A stretch of 54,044 nt of DNA, taken from positions 1 to 54,044 of the forward strand of contig JAYRYJ010000013.1 in NCBI GenBank assembly GCA_041917055.1. Reading direction: 5' to 3'. The notes under the pieces are model-generated. The model was not told the DNA's origin. It saw only the letters and a list, made by a program, of their open reading frames with translations, and searched no databases. Both the position numbers and the translations under genes were made by a program. Shown one piece after another: positions 24,483-33,511 of this stretch; positions within the stretch are counted from its first letter, which is position 1, and the number at the start of each line of letters is the position of its first letter. This DNA is from Pseudaquidulcibacter sp041917055. Lineage in GTDB: Bacteria > Pseudomonadota > Alphaproteobacteria > Caulobacterales > Aquidulcibacteraceae.

Positions 24483-25250
24483 ATGAGTTCGGATAGATTT
24501 GATAAAATTCGTGAATATTCGACGCAGAAAAATCTCCGTTTCTATTTAACCGCGCCGCAAACCTGCCCCTATCTTCCTAATCGCCATGAAAGAAAGATTT
24601 TCACGACCTTAAACGAGGCTGATGGCGATATTATCAATGAAGCATTGACCCAAGCGGGCTTTAGGAGGTCGCAAAATATTTCTTATCGTCCCGCATGTGA
24701 TATGTGTGCATCTTGTGTTTCAATACGGGTTTTGGCGCAGGAATTTGATTTGAAAAAGTGGCGGCGTGCATTGAAATGCGACGAGTTTCTGTATTCCGAA
24801 ATCGCGTATCCCGAAGCCAATGAGGAAAGATTTGAACTAATCAAACAATATTTAGAAAACCGCCATTCAGGGGAAGGAATGTCGGATATGAATGGTGACG
24901 ATTTCATCGCCATGCTTGAAGAATGCACCCAAACCACGCGTATTATTGACTATCGACTTAAAAATGATTGCGAATTTGGTGTGCGCGGCGAATTAATGGC
25001 GTCAATACTTGTCGATTTATTGGAAGAAGGGCGGTCCTTGGTCTATTCTTTTTATTCGCCTAAATTATTGCCTTTTTCAATTGGCTCATATTTGGTTTTA
25101 GACCAAATTCGTAGTGTAAAACAATTGGGGCAATCTCATACCTATCTTGGATATTGGATTAAGGGTTCCAAAAAAATGGAATATAAAACTCGCTTCAAGC
25201 CCTTTGAGCATTTAGGGCCACAGGGATGGTCACGCGCCGAATTACCGTAA
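24483..25250 (+). CDS. bpt: Aspartate/glutamate leucyltransferase (Bpt, ATE family)
   Basis: Transfers Leu from Leu-tRNA to N-terminal Asp or Glu, marking proteins for ClpAP degradation. 255 residues. The N-terminal half has CPYLPNRHERKIFT and the Cys cluster in YRPACDMCASC; the C-terminal half has YSFYSPKL, SIGSYLVLDQI and TYLGYWIKGSKKMEYKTRF. Alphaproteobacterial members are usually the Bpt type. The ATG at 24483 with AGGTGGAAG ahead is preferred over an upstream TTG. Its stop lies one base from the convergent scpB stop. Confidence 0.92.
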   Translation: MSSDRFDKIREYSTQKNLRFYLTAPQTCPYLPNRHERKIFTTLNEADGDIINEALTQAGFRRSQNISYRPACDMCASCVSIRVLAQEFDLKKWRRALKCDEFLYSEIAYPEANEERFELIKQYLENRHSGEGMSDMNGDDFIAMLEECTQTTRIIDYRLKNDCEFGVRGELMASILVDLLEEGRSLVYSFYSPKLLPFSIGSYLVLDQIRSVKQLGQSHTYLGYWIKGSKKMEYKTRFKPFEHLGPQGWSRAELP

Positions 25251-25251
25251 T

Positions 25252-25995
25252 TCATTCAAAAAAATCGCGCACAAATTCTTGATTTATTTCGCTATTTTCA
25301 TCGAATTCAAACTCGGTATCATTTTCGAGACTTTGCGAAGGTTTCGGAACTTCAAAATCCTTTGGCAAATTGGCACTTAAAAGTCCCTGTGCTTGTAATT
25401 CGCTTTTGCCCGGCAAATCATCAAGACTAGAGAGATTGAATTGCGCCAAAAAATCAGGGGTCGTGCGATAAGTTAATGGCTTCCCTGGACTTCTGCGGCG
25501 CGCCCCCGGCCTTACCCACTTAATTTCCATCAGTAAATCAAGCGTGCCACGCGAAAGGGAAACGCCGCGAATATCTTCGATTTCAGCACGCGTGCATGGT
25601 TGGTGATAAGCAATAATTGACAAGGTTTCGAGGGCTGCGCGCGAAAGTTTTTTCGGCTCTTCCTTACGATCCTCAAGAATATGTGCCAAATCCGGTGAGG
25701 TTTGAAAGCGCCAGCCACCTGCAACCTCAACCAAATTAACACCGCGACCGGTATAATGGCGTTTAAGACGTGAAAGTGCCGACCCAATATCATGGTTTTC
25801 ACCAATAATTGCCACAATCTCATTCGCTTTCAATGGGTGGGGATTTGCGAATAATAGTGCCTCAACCATTCTTTCGGTTTCGCTTAGGTTTTGCGTGAGG
25901 CTATCCGCAGTTTCGACCAAATCCAATTGTGGCTTTTGGCGCGCCAAAGCACGAACTGCTTTAGCAATTTCAAATTCATCAGGAATTTGCGCCAT
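25252..25995 (-). CDS. scpB: Segregation and condensation protein B (ScpB)
   Basis: Partner of ScpA and SMC in chromosome condensation. 247 residues with the winged-helix pair: ETERMVEALLFANPHPLKANEI at about 35-55, then GWRFQTSPDLA, and LSRAALETLSIIAYHQPCTRAEIEDIRGV. An acidic C-terminal extension (about 205-247, Glu/Asp/Asn-rich) follows. The start overlaps the scpA end by 17 bases, so the two are coupled and expected to be made in step. Confidence 0.93.
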   Translation of the reverse strand: MAQIPDEFEIAKAVRALARQKPQLDLVETADSLTQNLSETERMVEALLFANPHPLKANEIVAIIGENHDIGSALSRLKRHYTGRGVNLVEVAGGWRFQTSPDLAHILEDRKEEPKKLSRAALETLSIIAYHQPCTRAEIEDIRGVSLSRGTLDLLMEIKWVRPGARRRSPGKPLTYRTTPDFLAQFNLSSLDDLPGKSELQAQGLLSANLPKDFEVPKPSQSLENDTEFEFDENSEINQEFVRDFFE

Positions 25996-26788
25996 TTTTG
26001 ACCCCGCGTTTCACAAACACATTATCATAATTTGCCAATTGACGAATGGAAATTTCACCTTGCTTTACCATTTCCAGCCCTGCGGACAAAAGGCTCGCGT
26101 ATTGGGATTTGGCGCTTGGCATATCGCCTCTTATTTCGCTTTTTCGCGGTGCAAATCTGCCGATTTCATGCCAATTATCATCTTTCGGCACTTTGGTTTT
26201 TAATGATGCGCGCGCGTCTTCTAAGGAATAGACAGGCCAAGGCTGAACTTTATGAACTTTGGCTTTTACTTTGTTTCTTTGCCTTCCATAGGCCTGTAAT
26301 AGATCAATAATATCGGCCTCATAAATATCTATTTCTTCTGATAGGGCCTCATCATTCAGTCCGCGTGAAAACGTGTCAATTTTCGCTTGTGGTCGTTTAA
26401 ACAGGTCTTCATATGCAATGCGCATTGCGTTAAGTCGTTTTAGGCGCCATGCCAAATGGCTTGATAGCAATTCGGGCGAAATTTTTTCTTCGTTCTTGTC
26501 GCGCCTTGGCAATAATAGTTTAGATTTCAAATATAGAAGCCAAGCCGCCATCACCAAATAGTCCGACGCCAATTCAATATGGTCGCGTTTCGCCTTAGAG
26601 ACGAAATCAACATATTGATCGACCAATTTTAATACCGAAATTCGTAATAAATCGACTTTTTGGGTGCGCGCCAAATCCAAAAGGACGTTTAATGGCCCAC
26701 CATAGCCGTCTATATCAATGATGAATGAATAGGCACTATCGTCGTCGAATTGCGGATTTTGAGCATCAATTTCGGCGGGCGTGACCAT
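25979..26788 (-). CDS. scpA: Segregation and condensation protein A (ScpA)
   Basis: Kleisin subunit of the bacterial condensin. 269 residues with the N-terminal kleisin motif FIIDIDGYGGPLNVLLDLARTQKVDL, a helical middle (AAWLLYLKSKLLLPRR), and a C-terminal winged helix (about 190-265). Here GYGGPLNVLL replaces the usual GFEGPLDLLL. It starts six bases after nagZ, so nagZ-scpA-scpB forms a tight operon, the common alphaproteobacterial order. Confidence 0.93.
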   Translation of the reverse strand: MVTPAEIDAQNPQFDDDSAYSFIIDIDGYGGPLNVLLDLARTQKVDLLRISVLKLVDQYVDFVSKAKRDHIELASDYLVMAAWLLYLKSKLLLPRRDKNEEKISPELLSSHLAWRLKRLNAMRIAYEDLFKRPQAKIDTFSRGLNDEALSEEIDIYEADIIDLLQAYGRQRNKVKAKVHKVQPWPVYSLEDARASLKTKVPKDDNWHEIGRFAPRKSEIRGDMPSAKSQYASLLSAGLEMVKQGEISIRQLANYDNVFVKRGVKNGANS

Positions 26789-26794
26789 TGAAAA

Positions 26795-27844
26795 TCACAG
26801 TCTTTCAGTCGGATCAGCGGCAATTGCGAGTTTTGACATATCTTCAATGCCTGTCAATTGCGCAAATTCGTGCCAAACTTCTTTTACGTCAAATTCGTTC
26901 AAAGGCATTTGGGTTTTCGCTTGGGCTGCATTGGCGCGTTCCAATGCTTTACCCGTCAATTCGCCGCAAGCATCAGTGAATGCAATTCTTTCGTCAAGCG
27001 GCGCATTGCAAAGCATTGCGACATCACAACCCGCCGCAATTGATGCTTTGGCTTTTTCAGGATTTGTGCCCTTTAACGCCTTCATTGACACGTCATCAGT
27101 CATAAGAAGGCCGTCAAAGCCAATTTTATGTCGAATAATTTCGTGAATAATTTTCTGCGACAAGGTTGCACATTCACTATCCAAAATCGGATATTTAACA
27201 TGCGCAGTCATCGCCATTTCAGCATCTTTTAAATGGTGAAATGCCGCAAAATCGAGGTCCAATTCCGCAATTGTAGCATCAATAATCGGCAATTCATGGT
27301 GCGAATCGGCAAGGGCGCGACCATGGCCGGGAATATGCTTAATCACACCCGCAACACCATTATCATTAAGCCCGTCAAGCGCCGCCTTCCCCAATTCGCC
27401 AATAATTGACGGGTTTGAAGACATTGCCCTGTCACCAATAACTGAATGCGCGCCTTCGATACCCAAATCGAGGCACGGGGCGCAATCGGCATTTATTCCG
27501 ACTTTCCGCAATTCATAGGAAATAAGAAAATGATGCAAATATACCGCGCGAATTGCGGCATTTTTGTCATTTTCATATAATCGACCATAAATTTCATTCG
27601 GCGGGAATTGCGGCCAAATCGGAGGCTTTAGGCGTTGCACCCTTCCCCCTTCTTGATCTAGAAAAATAAGGCAATCGCGACCCAATGCGTCGCGAATTTC
27701 ATTGGTCAAAGCATAAATCTGCTGAGGCGATACACACGAACGACCAAATAGAATTAGTGCCCATGGTTGCGCTTCCGCCAAAAACACGCGCTCATCTTGG
27801 CTTAATTCTGTCGATGCTACATCGATGATTGCGGCTTTTACCAT
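26795..27844 (-). CDS. nagZ: Beta-N-acetylhexosaminidase (NagZ)
   Basis: Cytoplasmic glycoside hydrolase family 3 enzyme that removes GlcNAc from anhydromuropeptides in cell-wall recycling. 349 residues with FLDQEGGRVQRLKPP, NADCAPCLDLG, the GH3 loop KHIPGHGRALADSHHELPI carrying the catalytic His and Asp, and LLMTDDVSMKAL with the Asp nucleophile. KHIPGHG replaces the more common KHFPGHG. Opens the nagZ-scpA-scpB group and follows the SPOR gene by 27 bases. Confidence 0.94.
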   Translation of the reverse strand: MVKAAIIDVASTELSQDERVFLAEAQPWALILFGRSCVSPQQIYALTNEIRDALGRDCLIFLDQEGGRVQRLKPPIWPQFPPNEIYGRLYENDKNAAIRAVYLHHFLISYELRKVGINADCAPCLDLGIEGAHSVIGDRAMSSNPSIIGELGKAALDGLNDNGVAGVIKHIPGHGRALADSHHELPIIDATIAELDLDFAAFHHLKDAEMAMTAHVKYPILDSECATLSQKIIHEIIRHKIGFDGLLMTDDVSMKALKGTNPEKAKASIAAGCDVAMLCNAPLDERIAFTDACGELTGKALERANAAQAKTQMPLNEFDVKEVWHEFAQLTGIEDMSKLAIAADPTERL

Positions 27845-27871
27845 ATTAAAACTTTATTCCGAGGATTATAA

Positions 27872-28663
27872 TTAATTTGCCGGAATGCAATTTGCACCCG
27901 CCGCTTTTGCCTTAGCACAGAATTCAAGCGCTTGGTCACGGGTCTTAAATCCGGTCGCCTTTACACGATACCATGTGCCTTTTGCGCCCAAATCAGCGGG
28001 AACAATCACTGCCGCACCACTCATGCCATTGGCGCGATATTCTGCCAGGGCTTTTTCCGCGCCAGCTTTGGTCGGGAATGACCCTAATTGCGCAGAAACA
28101 CCAGTAGTTTTGACAGGTGTTGTCGGTGTGGTTGTAGTTTTTGGAATTGTCTGAGCCGATGATGCGACAGGTGGTGTCGCAGGCTTAACAGCAGGTGCAG
28201 GCGTTACCGTTTGAGGTGCTGGTTTTGGTGTCGTAGCAACAGTTTTTGCAGCAGGAACAGGCGCAGAAGACGGCTTTGCAGCCGGAGTTGCGGTTTGCGC
28301 AGGTTTCAAGACGGGCTGTTCAGCCCCGCCCATAGCCTCGATTTCCAATGGTGGGGGTTGATTGCCTTCGGTGGCGGCATAGACACCTTTATCAATGTCT
28401 TCAGTCGTATAACCTGTTTGATTAATTGGGGTTTCTTTATAAGTATCGGTTTGCGCCGAAATTAATGGGGCATCTTCTGGTTTAGTCTTATTTCCGGTGA
28501 AATATACCCACAAAATCGCACCAAAAACCAAGAATAACAATACAATAGCGGCAAGGATAATCGGGCCACGCGCCATCGAGCCTTCTTCGCCACGCGCGTC
28601 GAAAGTCTCAAAAGCGTCGCCATCGTCGAAATCATCATAATCATCATTATATCTGTTATTCAT
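27872..28663 (-). CDS. SPOR-domain inner-membrane protein
   Basis: 263 residues: an acidic cytoplasmic start (NRYNDDYDDFDDGDAFE), one transmembrane helix (about 34-58, PIILAAIVLLFLVFGAILWVYF), a long Pro/Ala/Thr-rich periplasmic linker (about 95-190), and a C-terminal SPOR domain (about 192-263, QLGSFPTKAGAEKALAEY and WYRVKATGFKTRDQA). SPOR domains bind denuded septal glycan, so a role near the division site is likely. The ATG at 28663 has GGAG seven bases upstream. Its position before nagZ fits a peptidoglycan theme. Confidence 0.88.
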   Translation of the reverse strand: MNNRYNDDYDDFDDGDAFETFDARGEEGSMARGPIILAAIVLLFLVFGAILWVYFTGNKTKPEDAPLISAQTDTYKETPINQTGYTTEDIDKGVYAATEGNQPPPLEIEAMGGAEQPVLKPAQTATPAAKPSSAPVPAAKTVATTPKPAPQTVTPAPAVKPATPPVASSAQTIPKTTTTPTTPVKTTGVSAQLGSFPTKAGAEKALAEYRANGMSGAAVIVPADLGAKGTWYRVKATGFKTRDQALEFCAKAKAAGANCIPAN

Positions 28664-28740
28664 CGCAAACTCCGGAATCACTAATATTTATAATGAATTT
28701 TTTTGAATAGTCAGCAAATTGTCACATTGAGTAGCAGGTT

Positions 28741-29928
28741 TTATAAGAATCTATCTATGTTAAACAGTCTGCGATGCTCATCAATGGCGAATTCGTCTGT
28801 CATTCCCGCGATATAGTCGCAAACATGGCGCGCCAATTTATCGGTTTGGGTTTTGTCAATCGCTTGCCATAGAGGTGGTAGGGTTTCAGGTTCATTGAAG
28901 AACACCTGAAACAATTCGGCAATTATGCGCCGTGCCTGTGAACGCGCGCGATTCACTTTCCAATTGCGATACATTCGCGCAAATAGGAATTTACGCAGTG
29001 CCGCGGCCTTTATCAACATCTCTTCGGAAAATGCGACCAAAGGCACATTCAGATTTCTCACATCATCGGCACTTTGAGGCTTATGGATTTTTAACCTGCG
29101 GTTGGTTTCCTCAACTAAATCAGTGACCCAAGCGCCAATCAAGCGTCTAATAGCTTCGGCGCGCAATCTTTGTGGTGAGATTTGCGGATAATCGCGCAAT
29201 ACACTTAAAAAGACTTCGCCAACCCATGGCACTTCGTCTGAAACATCATCGATTGTGAAAATTTGCGCATGAAGACCATCGTCCAAATCATGGTTATTAT
29301 AGGCGATATCATCTGAAACCGCCGCAACTTGCGCCTCTAAAGAGGCATAAGAAGTAAGCAATAAATCAAACCCTTTATTGATGGATTGCCAAACTGGTTT
29401 GAGGCTCGAAATTTCGTCATAGCTTTTTATTAAAGGCCCATTATGTTTAACCGTGCCTTCTAAAGTTTCCCAAGTTAGGTTTAGGCCGTCAAAGTTCGGA
29501 TAAATCTGCTCCATCTTGGTGACGACGCGAATGGTTTGCGCATTATGGTCAAAACCGCCCCATTCTTTTATCGCTTCATCAAGAACTTCTTCGCCGGTAT
29601 GACCAAATGGCGGGTGGCCTAAATCGTGTGAAAGTGCACAAGCCTCGGCCAAATCCTCATTAATCTTCAAACGTCTTGCGACCGAGCGCGCGATTTGTGC
29701 AACTTCTAAGGAATGGGTTAGGCGCGTGCGGAAATGGTCGCCTTCGTGGGCCACAAAAACCTGAGTTTTGCCTTTAAGTCGGCGAAATGAGCTTGAATGA
29801 ATAATGCGGTCGCGATCGCGTTCAAATGGCGTGCGAAAAGCGCTTTCTGGCTCTTTAAAACGGCGACCACGCGATTGATTTGGGTCGCTTGCGAAACTTG
29901 CGAGATTGGAAATATCGAATTTAGCCAT
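28741..29928 (-). CDS. dgt: dNTP triphosphohydrolase (Dgt-like, HD domain)
   Basis: Hydrolyses deoxynucleoside triphosphates to deoxynucleosides and tripolyphosphate. 395 residues with HSSSFRRLKGKTQVF, THSLEVAQIARSVARRL (metal-binding His72), ALSHDLGHPPFGHTGEE (His101-Asp102), and SDDIAYNNHDLDDGL with the last metal-binding Asp. It is the shorter broad-specificity type common in alphaproteobacteria. It is divergent from erpA across a 134-bp region. Confidence 0.92.
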   Translation of the reverse strand: MAKFDISNLASFASDPNQSRGRRFKEPESAFRTPFERDRDRIIHSSSFRRLKGKTQVFVAHEGDHFRTRLTHSLEVAQIARSVARRLKINEDLAEACALSHDLGHPPFGHTGEEVLDEAIKEWGGFDHNAQTIRVVTKMEQIYPNFDGLNLTWETLEGTVKHNGPLIKSYDEISSLKPVWQSINKGFDLLLTSYASLEAQVAAVSDDIAYNNHDLDDGLHAQIFTIDDVSDEVPWVGEVFLSVLRDYPQISPQRLRAEAIRRLIGAWVTDLVEETNRRLKIHKPQSADDVRNLNVPLVAFSEEMLIKAAALRKFLFARMYRNWKVNRARSQARRIIAELFQVFFNEPETLPPLWQAIDKTQTDKLARHVCDYIAGMTDEFAIDEHRRLFNIDRFL

Positions 29929-29965
29929 GAATTACGTCCGTTTGCGGTCTGTTGAAAAAATACCT

Positions 29966-29994
29966 TTGAATTTGTAAATTCAGACCTATATTAT
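29966..29994 (+). promoter_or_regulatory. Candidate promoter of erpA
   Basis: TTGAAT (29966-29971) and TATTAT (29989-29994) are separated by exactly 17 bases, in the intergenic region between dgt and erpA, about 70 bases ahead of the erpA ATG. Confidence 0.5.
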
Positions 29995-30062
29995 GAATTG
30001 ATAATAAATCGCAATTTATTACTATTTCTTTTCCTTCTATAGCATTTACGGACAAAATACCA

Positions 30063-30416
30063 ATGGCAGACGCGAAAACCCGTTTAAAACCAGCGAATTT
30101 CACAGTATCGGAGGGTGCGATTAAACAAATTGCCGAAATTCTTGCGAAAGAGACTGGTCACAAAATGTTTCGGATTGCCGTGAATGGCGGCGGTTGTTCG
30201 GGCTTTCAATATGAATTTGAAATTACGGACAAAACCACGCCGAATGATGTTTATTTTGGCGATGATAATTCGCGTGTCGTGATTGATGATTTATCTCTAA
30301 GTTTTCTTGATAATGCCTCATTGGATTGGTGCGAGGAATTGATAGGTTCATCATTCAAAATCAAAAACCCCAATGCCCGTACCTCTTGCGGCTGTGGTAT
30401 GAGTTTTTCGGTATGA
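30063..30416 (+). CDS. erpA: Iron-sulfur cluster insertion protein ErpA
   Basis: A-type carrier that delivers Fe-S clusters to target enzymes. 117 residues with the three ligand cysteines in family positions: Cys45 in GGGCSGFQY, and Cys109 and Cys111 in TSCGCGMSF. The VIDDLSLSFLDNASLDWCEEL segment is also typical. The gene's TGA overlaps the xthA ATG (ATGA), so the two are translationally coupled. Confidence 0.93.
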   Translation: MADAKTRLKPANFTVSEGAIKQIAEILAKETGHKMFRIAVNGGGCSGFQYEFEITDKTTPNDVYFGDDNSRVVIDDLSLSFLDNASLDWCEELIGSSFKIKNPNARTSCGCGMSFSV

Positions 30417-31198
30417 TTAAAATCTGCACCTATAATGTTAATTCGATAAATGCACGGCTTAATAATGTCCTCGCATTCTTGCAAAATGCCAAGCCCGATA
30501 TTGCCTGCCTACAAGAATTGAAATGTGAGGAACACAAATTCCCGCGCGATGAAATCGAGGCATTGGGTTATAATGTTCTTTTGGTCGGGCAAAAATCTTA
30601 TAATGGCGTAGCGGTTTTGTCGAAACTGCCGATTGAATTAGAGAAAGACTGGATAGAAGACGCAGAAAATGCGCAGGCGCGATATTTGGAAGTTTTGGTT
30701 TCATTGCCGAATAACCGGTCTTTGCGCGTCATTTGCGTCTATTGCCCCAATGGGAACCCGCTTCATAGCGAAAAATACGATTACAAACTCGATTGGATGG
30801 ATAAATTAAAATCGCGCGCCATTGAATTATTGGCGCTTGAGGAAAGATTCCTGATTGGTGGTGATTGGAATATTATTGCGCGGCCCGAAGATTGCCACGA
30901 CCCTAGGGCCTGGGAAAATGACGCGCTATTTTATCCAAAATCACGCGAAAAATGGCACGAATTGGTCAATTTAGGCCTAATTGATGCCTTTATGGCGCTT
31001 GATGGGCGCGAACATCAATATAGTTTTTGGGATTATCAAGGCGGCGCTTGGCCCCGCAATTTAGGCATTCGCATTGATAATTTTCTCTTAAGCCCGCAAG
31101 CGGCGGATTTGTTAAAATCTTTCAAAACCCACCGCGACGAACGCGAATTTCCCAAAGCCTCAGACCATGTTCCCGTCAGTATTGATTTGGCTTTGTGA
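30413..31198 (+). CDS. xthA: Exodeoxyribonuclease III (XthA)
   Basis: AP endonuclease and 3'-5' exonuclease of base excision repair. 261 residues with NVNSINARL, CLQELKCEE (metal-binding Glu), GGDWNIIARPEDCHDP (catalytic Asp and Asn), and the final SDHVPVSIDL with the catalytic His. The ATG at 30413 overlaps the erpA stop and gives the canonical MIKICTYNVNS opening. Its last 39 bases overlap the convergent membrane-protein gene. The erpA-xthA pairing is common in alphaproteobacteria. Confidence 0.94.
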   Translation: MIKICTYNVNSINARLNNVLAFLQNAKPDIACLQELKCEEHKFPRDEIEALGYNVLLVGQKSYNGVAVLSKLPIELEKDWIEDAENAQARYLEVLVSLPNNRSLRVICVYCPNGNPLHSEKYDYKLDWMDKLKSRAIELLALEERFLIGGDWNIIARPEDCHDPRAWENDALFYPKSREKWHELVNLGLIDAFMALDGREHQYSFWDYQGGAWPRNLGIRIDNFLLSPQAADLLKSFKTHRDEREFPKASDHVPVSIDLAL

Positions 31199-32062
31199 CG
31201 GCTGTTGGTGGTAAATATAAGCACCAACACAAATGAATGCGAGATTGAGGAAACCCGATACCGCACCTGAAATCAATTGGAGCATAATATTTCCGATCTT
31301 TAAGAGATCCTGAAGACTATTGGCGTTTGCGACAAAAAATGCGTCGGGCAAAATAGCGTTTAATATGATGGAAATTATTCGCGTTACAATTATCGACATA
31401 ATCATTAAAATCACGCCGGACAAAACATAGGCGCCGACAAACGACCAAAACTCATGTTTTGTATATTGAAATGAGGATTTCAGACCCATCTCATTATTGG
31501 CAATCGCAAACACGCCGAATTGACCGCAACGCCCATAAATGAAAATTAGACCTAGAACCATGATTACAAGACTTATCACGCTCAAGATTCCGGCTTTACC
31601 ATCGCCTTGGGCTAAAATTAGACCCAAAATGCTCAAGAAAATGATGGTAACAAACACAAAGAGCGCAAAAATTGCCGCCAGACCAAGATTTCCAAAAATC
31701 AGATTTTTTTCGTCCTGCCCAAATTGCAATAAAGTATCCTTATTTAGAACAGTTTTTCGAAGTGCCATGGCCTGCACAATTGAACCAACTATTAATCCAA
31801 ATAGCGCGAACATAAGGAACATGGGAACATTAATTAAAGCGAGTGCTTCGGCCAAATCTTTCTCATTCGGCTCCCGTCCGGTTGCAGCGATGGAATTCAT
31901 AAAATTGGAATACTCAAAAACGCCGGATGATGCGACCAAGATAGAAACAATCACAGAAAAAACCGCGAAAATCGCCATAAAGCGCAAAGTGAAGGCCGTA
32001 TTCGCGCGCGCAAAACTAAAAACTGACAATGCCGCGTCGGAAGGTGAGAATTTTGCCGCCAT
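31160..32062 (-). CDS. Polytopic membrane protein of unknown function
   Basis: I do not recognise a characterised family. From the ATG at 32062 the product is 300 residues with about six hydrophobic segments (near 24-45, 77-100, 123-150, 155-175, 205-235 and 258-285). Between them lies a YGRCGQFGVFAIANNEMGLKSSFQYTK loop, reminiscent of other alphaproteobacterial multi-pass proteins of unknown role. An upstream in-frame start would add 18 polar residues and is less likely. Its 3' end runs 39 bases into xthA on the opposite strand; the C-terminal tail (HHQ-type polar, QPSQSQINTDGNMV) is therefore constrained by two genes. Confidence 0.7.
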   Translation of the reverse strand: MAAKFSPSDAALSVFSFARANTAFTLRFMAIFAVFSVIVSILVASSGVFEYSNFMNSIAATGREPNEKDLAEALALINVPMFLMFALFGLIVGSIVQAMALRKTVLNKDTLLQFGQDEKNLIFGNLGLAAIFALFVFVTIIFLSILGLILAQGDGKAGILSVISLVIMVLGLIFIYGRCGQFGVFAIANNEMGLKSSFQYTKHEFWSFVGAYVLSGVILMIMSIIVTRIISIILNAILPDAFFVANANSLQDLLKIGNIMLQLISGAVSGFLNLAFICVGAYIYHQQPSQSQINTDGNMV

Positions 32063-32137
32063 AAATACTACTCTTTTATTTTGATTGAGATTATACGTTT
32101 GCGCCGCGCATGGCAATGACGGGCAACAGAGGTAGTG

Positions 32138-33511
32138 ATGGGAAAAGTTAAAATTATCGGCGGCGGTTTAGCGGGTTCGGAGGCCGCATGGCAGGCAGCA
32201 AACCTTGGAATAGAAGTCGAATTATATGAAATGCGGCCTATAAGAATGACCGATGCGCATCATTCCGAAAATTTTGCCGAAATGGTTTGTTCGAATTCTT
32301 TTCGCTCAGATGATAGCGACCATAATGCCGTCGGCCTTATTCATCATGAAATGCGGCAATTAAATTCCTTGATTATGGCCTGTGCCGAGGAAAACAAAGT
32401 TCCCGCAGGTTCGGCATTGGCGGTTGACCGCGAAGGGTTTGCGCAATCCGTAACCCAAAAAATACAAACGCACCCCAATATTAAGATTATTCGCCAAGAA
32501 ATTGAAAATATTGATGAATTGGGCGATGCTCTGTCAATTATCGCCACCGGCCCATTAACATCACAATCATTGGCAAATTCAATTCTTTCAAAAAGTGGCG
32601 AAGACGAATTATCATTTTTTGATGCAATTGCGCCCATCATTCATAAGGATTCCATAGATTTTTCCAAAGCATGGTTTCAATCACGATATGATAAAATCGG
32701 CCCTGAAGGTGATGGCGCCGATTATATTAATCTTGGCATGGAAAAATCCGAATATTACGATTTTATTGACGCGGTAATTGCGGGTGAAAAGGCCGACATA
32801 AAGCAATGGGAAGGCACACCATATTTTGAAGGCTGCCTGCCAATTGAAGTGATGGCGGAGCGTGGGCGTGATACTTTGCGGTTTGGGCCTTTAAAACCCG
32901 TGGGCCTAACCAATCCCCATACCGGAAATCGCCCCTATGCCGTCGTGCAATTACGCCAAGATAATAAATTAGGCACGCTTTACAATATGGTTGGGTTTCA
33001 AACCAAATTGAAACACGGTGCACAAGTTGAAATTTTTCGCAAAATCCCCGGGCTTGAAAATGCGCAATTTGCGCGCTTGGGCGGAATTCATCGCAATACT
33101 TTCCTTAATTCACCGAAATTATTGGACGGGCAATTGCGTTTTAAACCGCGCCCCAATATTCGTTTTGCGGGTCAAATTACTGGCTGTGAGGGCTATGTCG
33201 AAAGCGCCGCGCTTGGGCTTTTGGCGGGGCGGTTTGCCGCGTTTGAAACCAATGGCGAAATCCTTGAACCACCTCCTTTGACGACTGCACTGGGCGCAAT
33301 TCATAATCACGTCACAATCGGACATTTTTCTGGCAAAAAAGGCACTTTTCAGCCCATGAATGTAAATTTCGGCCTCTTTCCCGAACTCGATTCTGAGAGA
33401 TTGGCAGAAGCCATGAAAACCAAAGGCAAAGAACGCGAAAAAGCAAAAAAATACCAAATGTCACAAAGAGCAAAAGCGGATTTAGTCGATTGGATTGGAC
33501 GTTATTTTTGA
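32138..33511 (+). CDS. trmFO: Folate-dependent tRNA (m5U54) methyltransferase TrmFO
   Basis: Uses methylenetetrahydrofolate and FADH2 to make ribothymidine at tRNA position 54. 457 residues with an FAD-binding start (IIGGGLAGSEAAWQAA), YEMRP, CSNSFRSDD, GPLTSQSLA, and a RFAGQITGCEGYVESAALGLLAGR dinucleotide-binding end. This replaces the SAM-dependent TrmA of enterics. The ATG at 32138 has AGAGG ahead; a GTG one codon upstream is also possible. Its end overlaps the acetyltransferase gene by ten bases. Confidence 0.94.
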   Translation: MGKVKIIGGGLAGSEAAWQAANLGIEVELYEMRPIRMTDAHHSENFAEMVCSNSFRSDDSDHNAVGLIHHEMRQLNSLIMACAEENKVPAGSALAVDREGFAQSVTQKIQTHPNIKIIRQEIENIDELGDALSIIATGPLTSQSLANSILSKSGEDELSFFDAIAPIIHKDSIDFSKAWFQSRYDKIGPEGDGADYINLGMEKSEYYDFIDAVIAGEKADIKQWEGTPYFEGCLPIEVMAERGRDTLRFGPLKPVGLTNPHTGNRPYAVVQLRQDNKLGTLYNMVGFQTKLKHGAQVEIFRKIPGLENAQFARLGGIHRNTFLNSPKLLDGQLRFKPRPNIRFAGQITGCEGYVESAALGLLAGRFAAFETNGEILEPPPLTTALGAIHNHVTIGHFSGKKGTFQPMNVNFGLFPELDSERLAEAMKTKGKEREKAKKYQMSQRAKADLVDWIGRYF

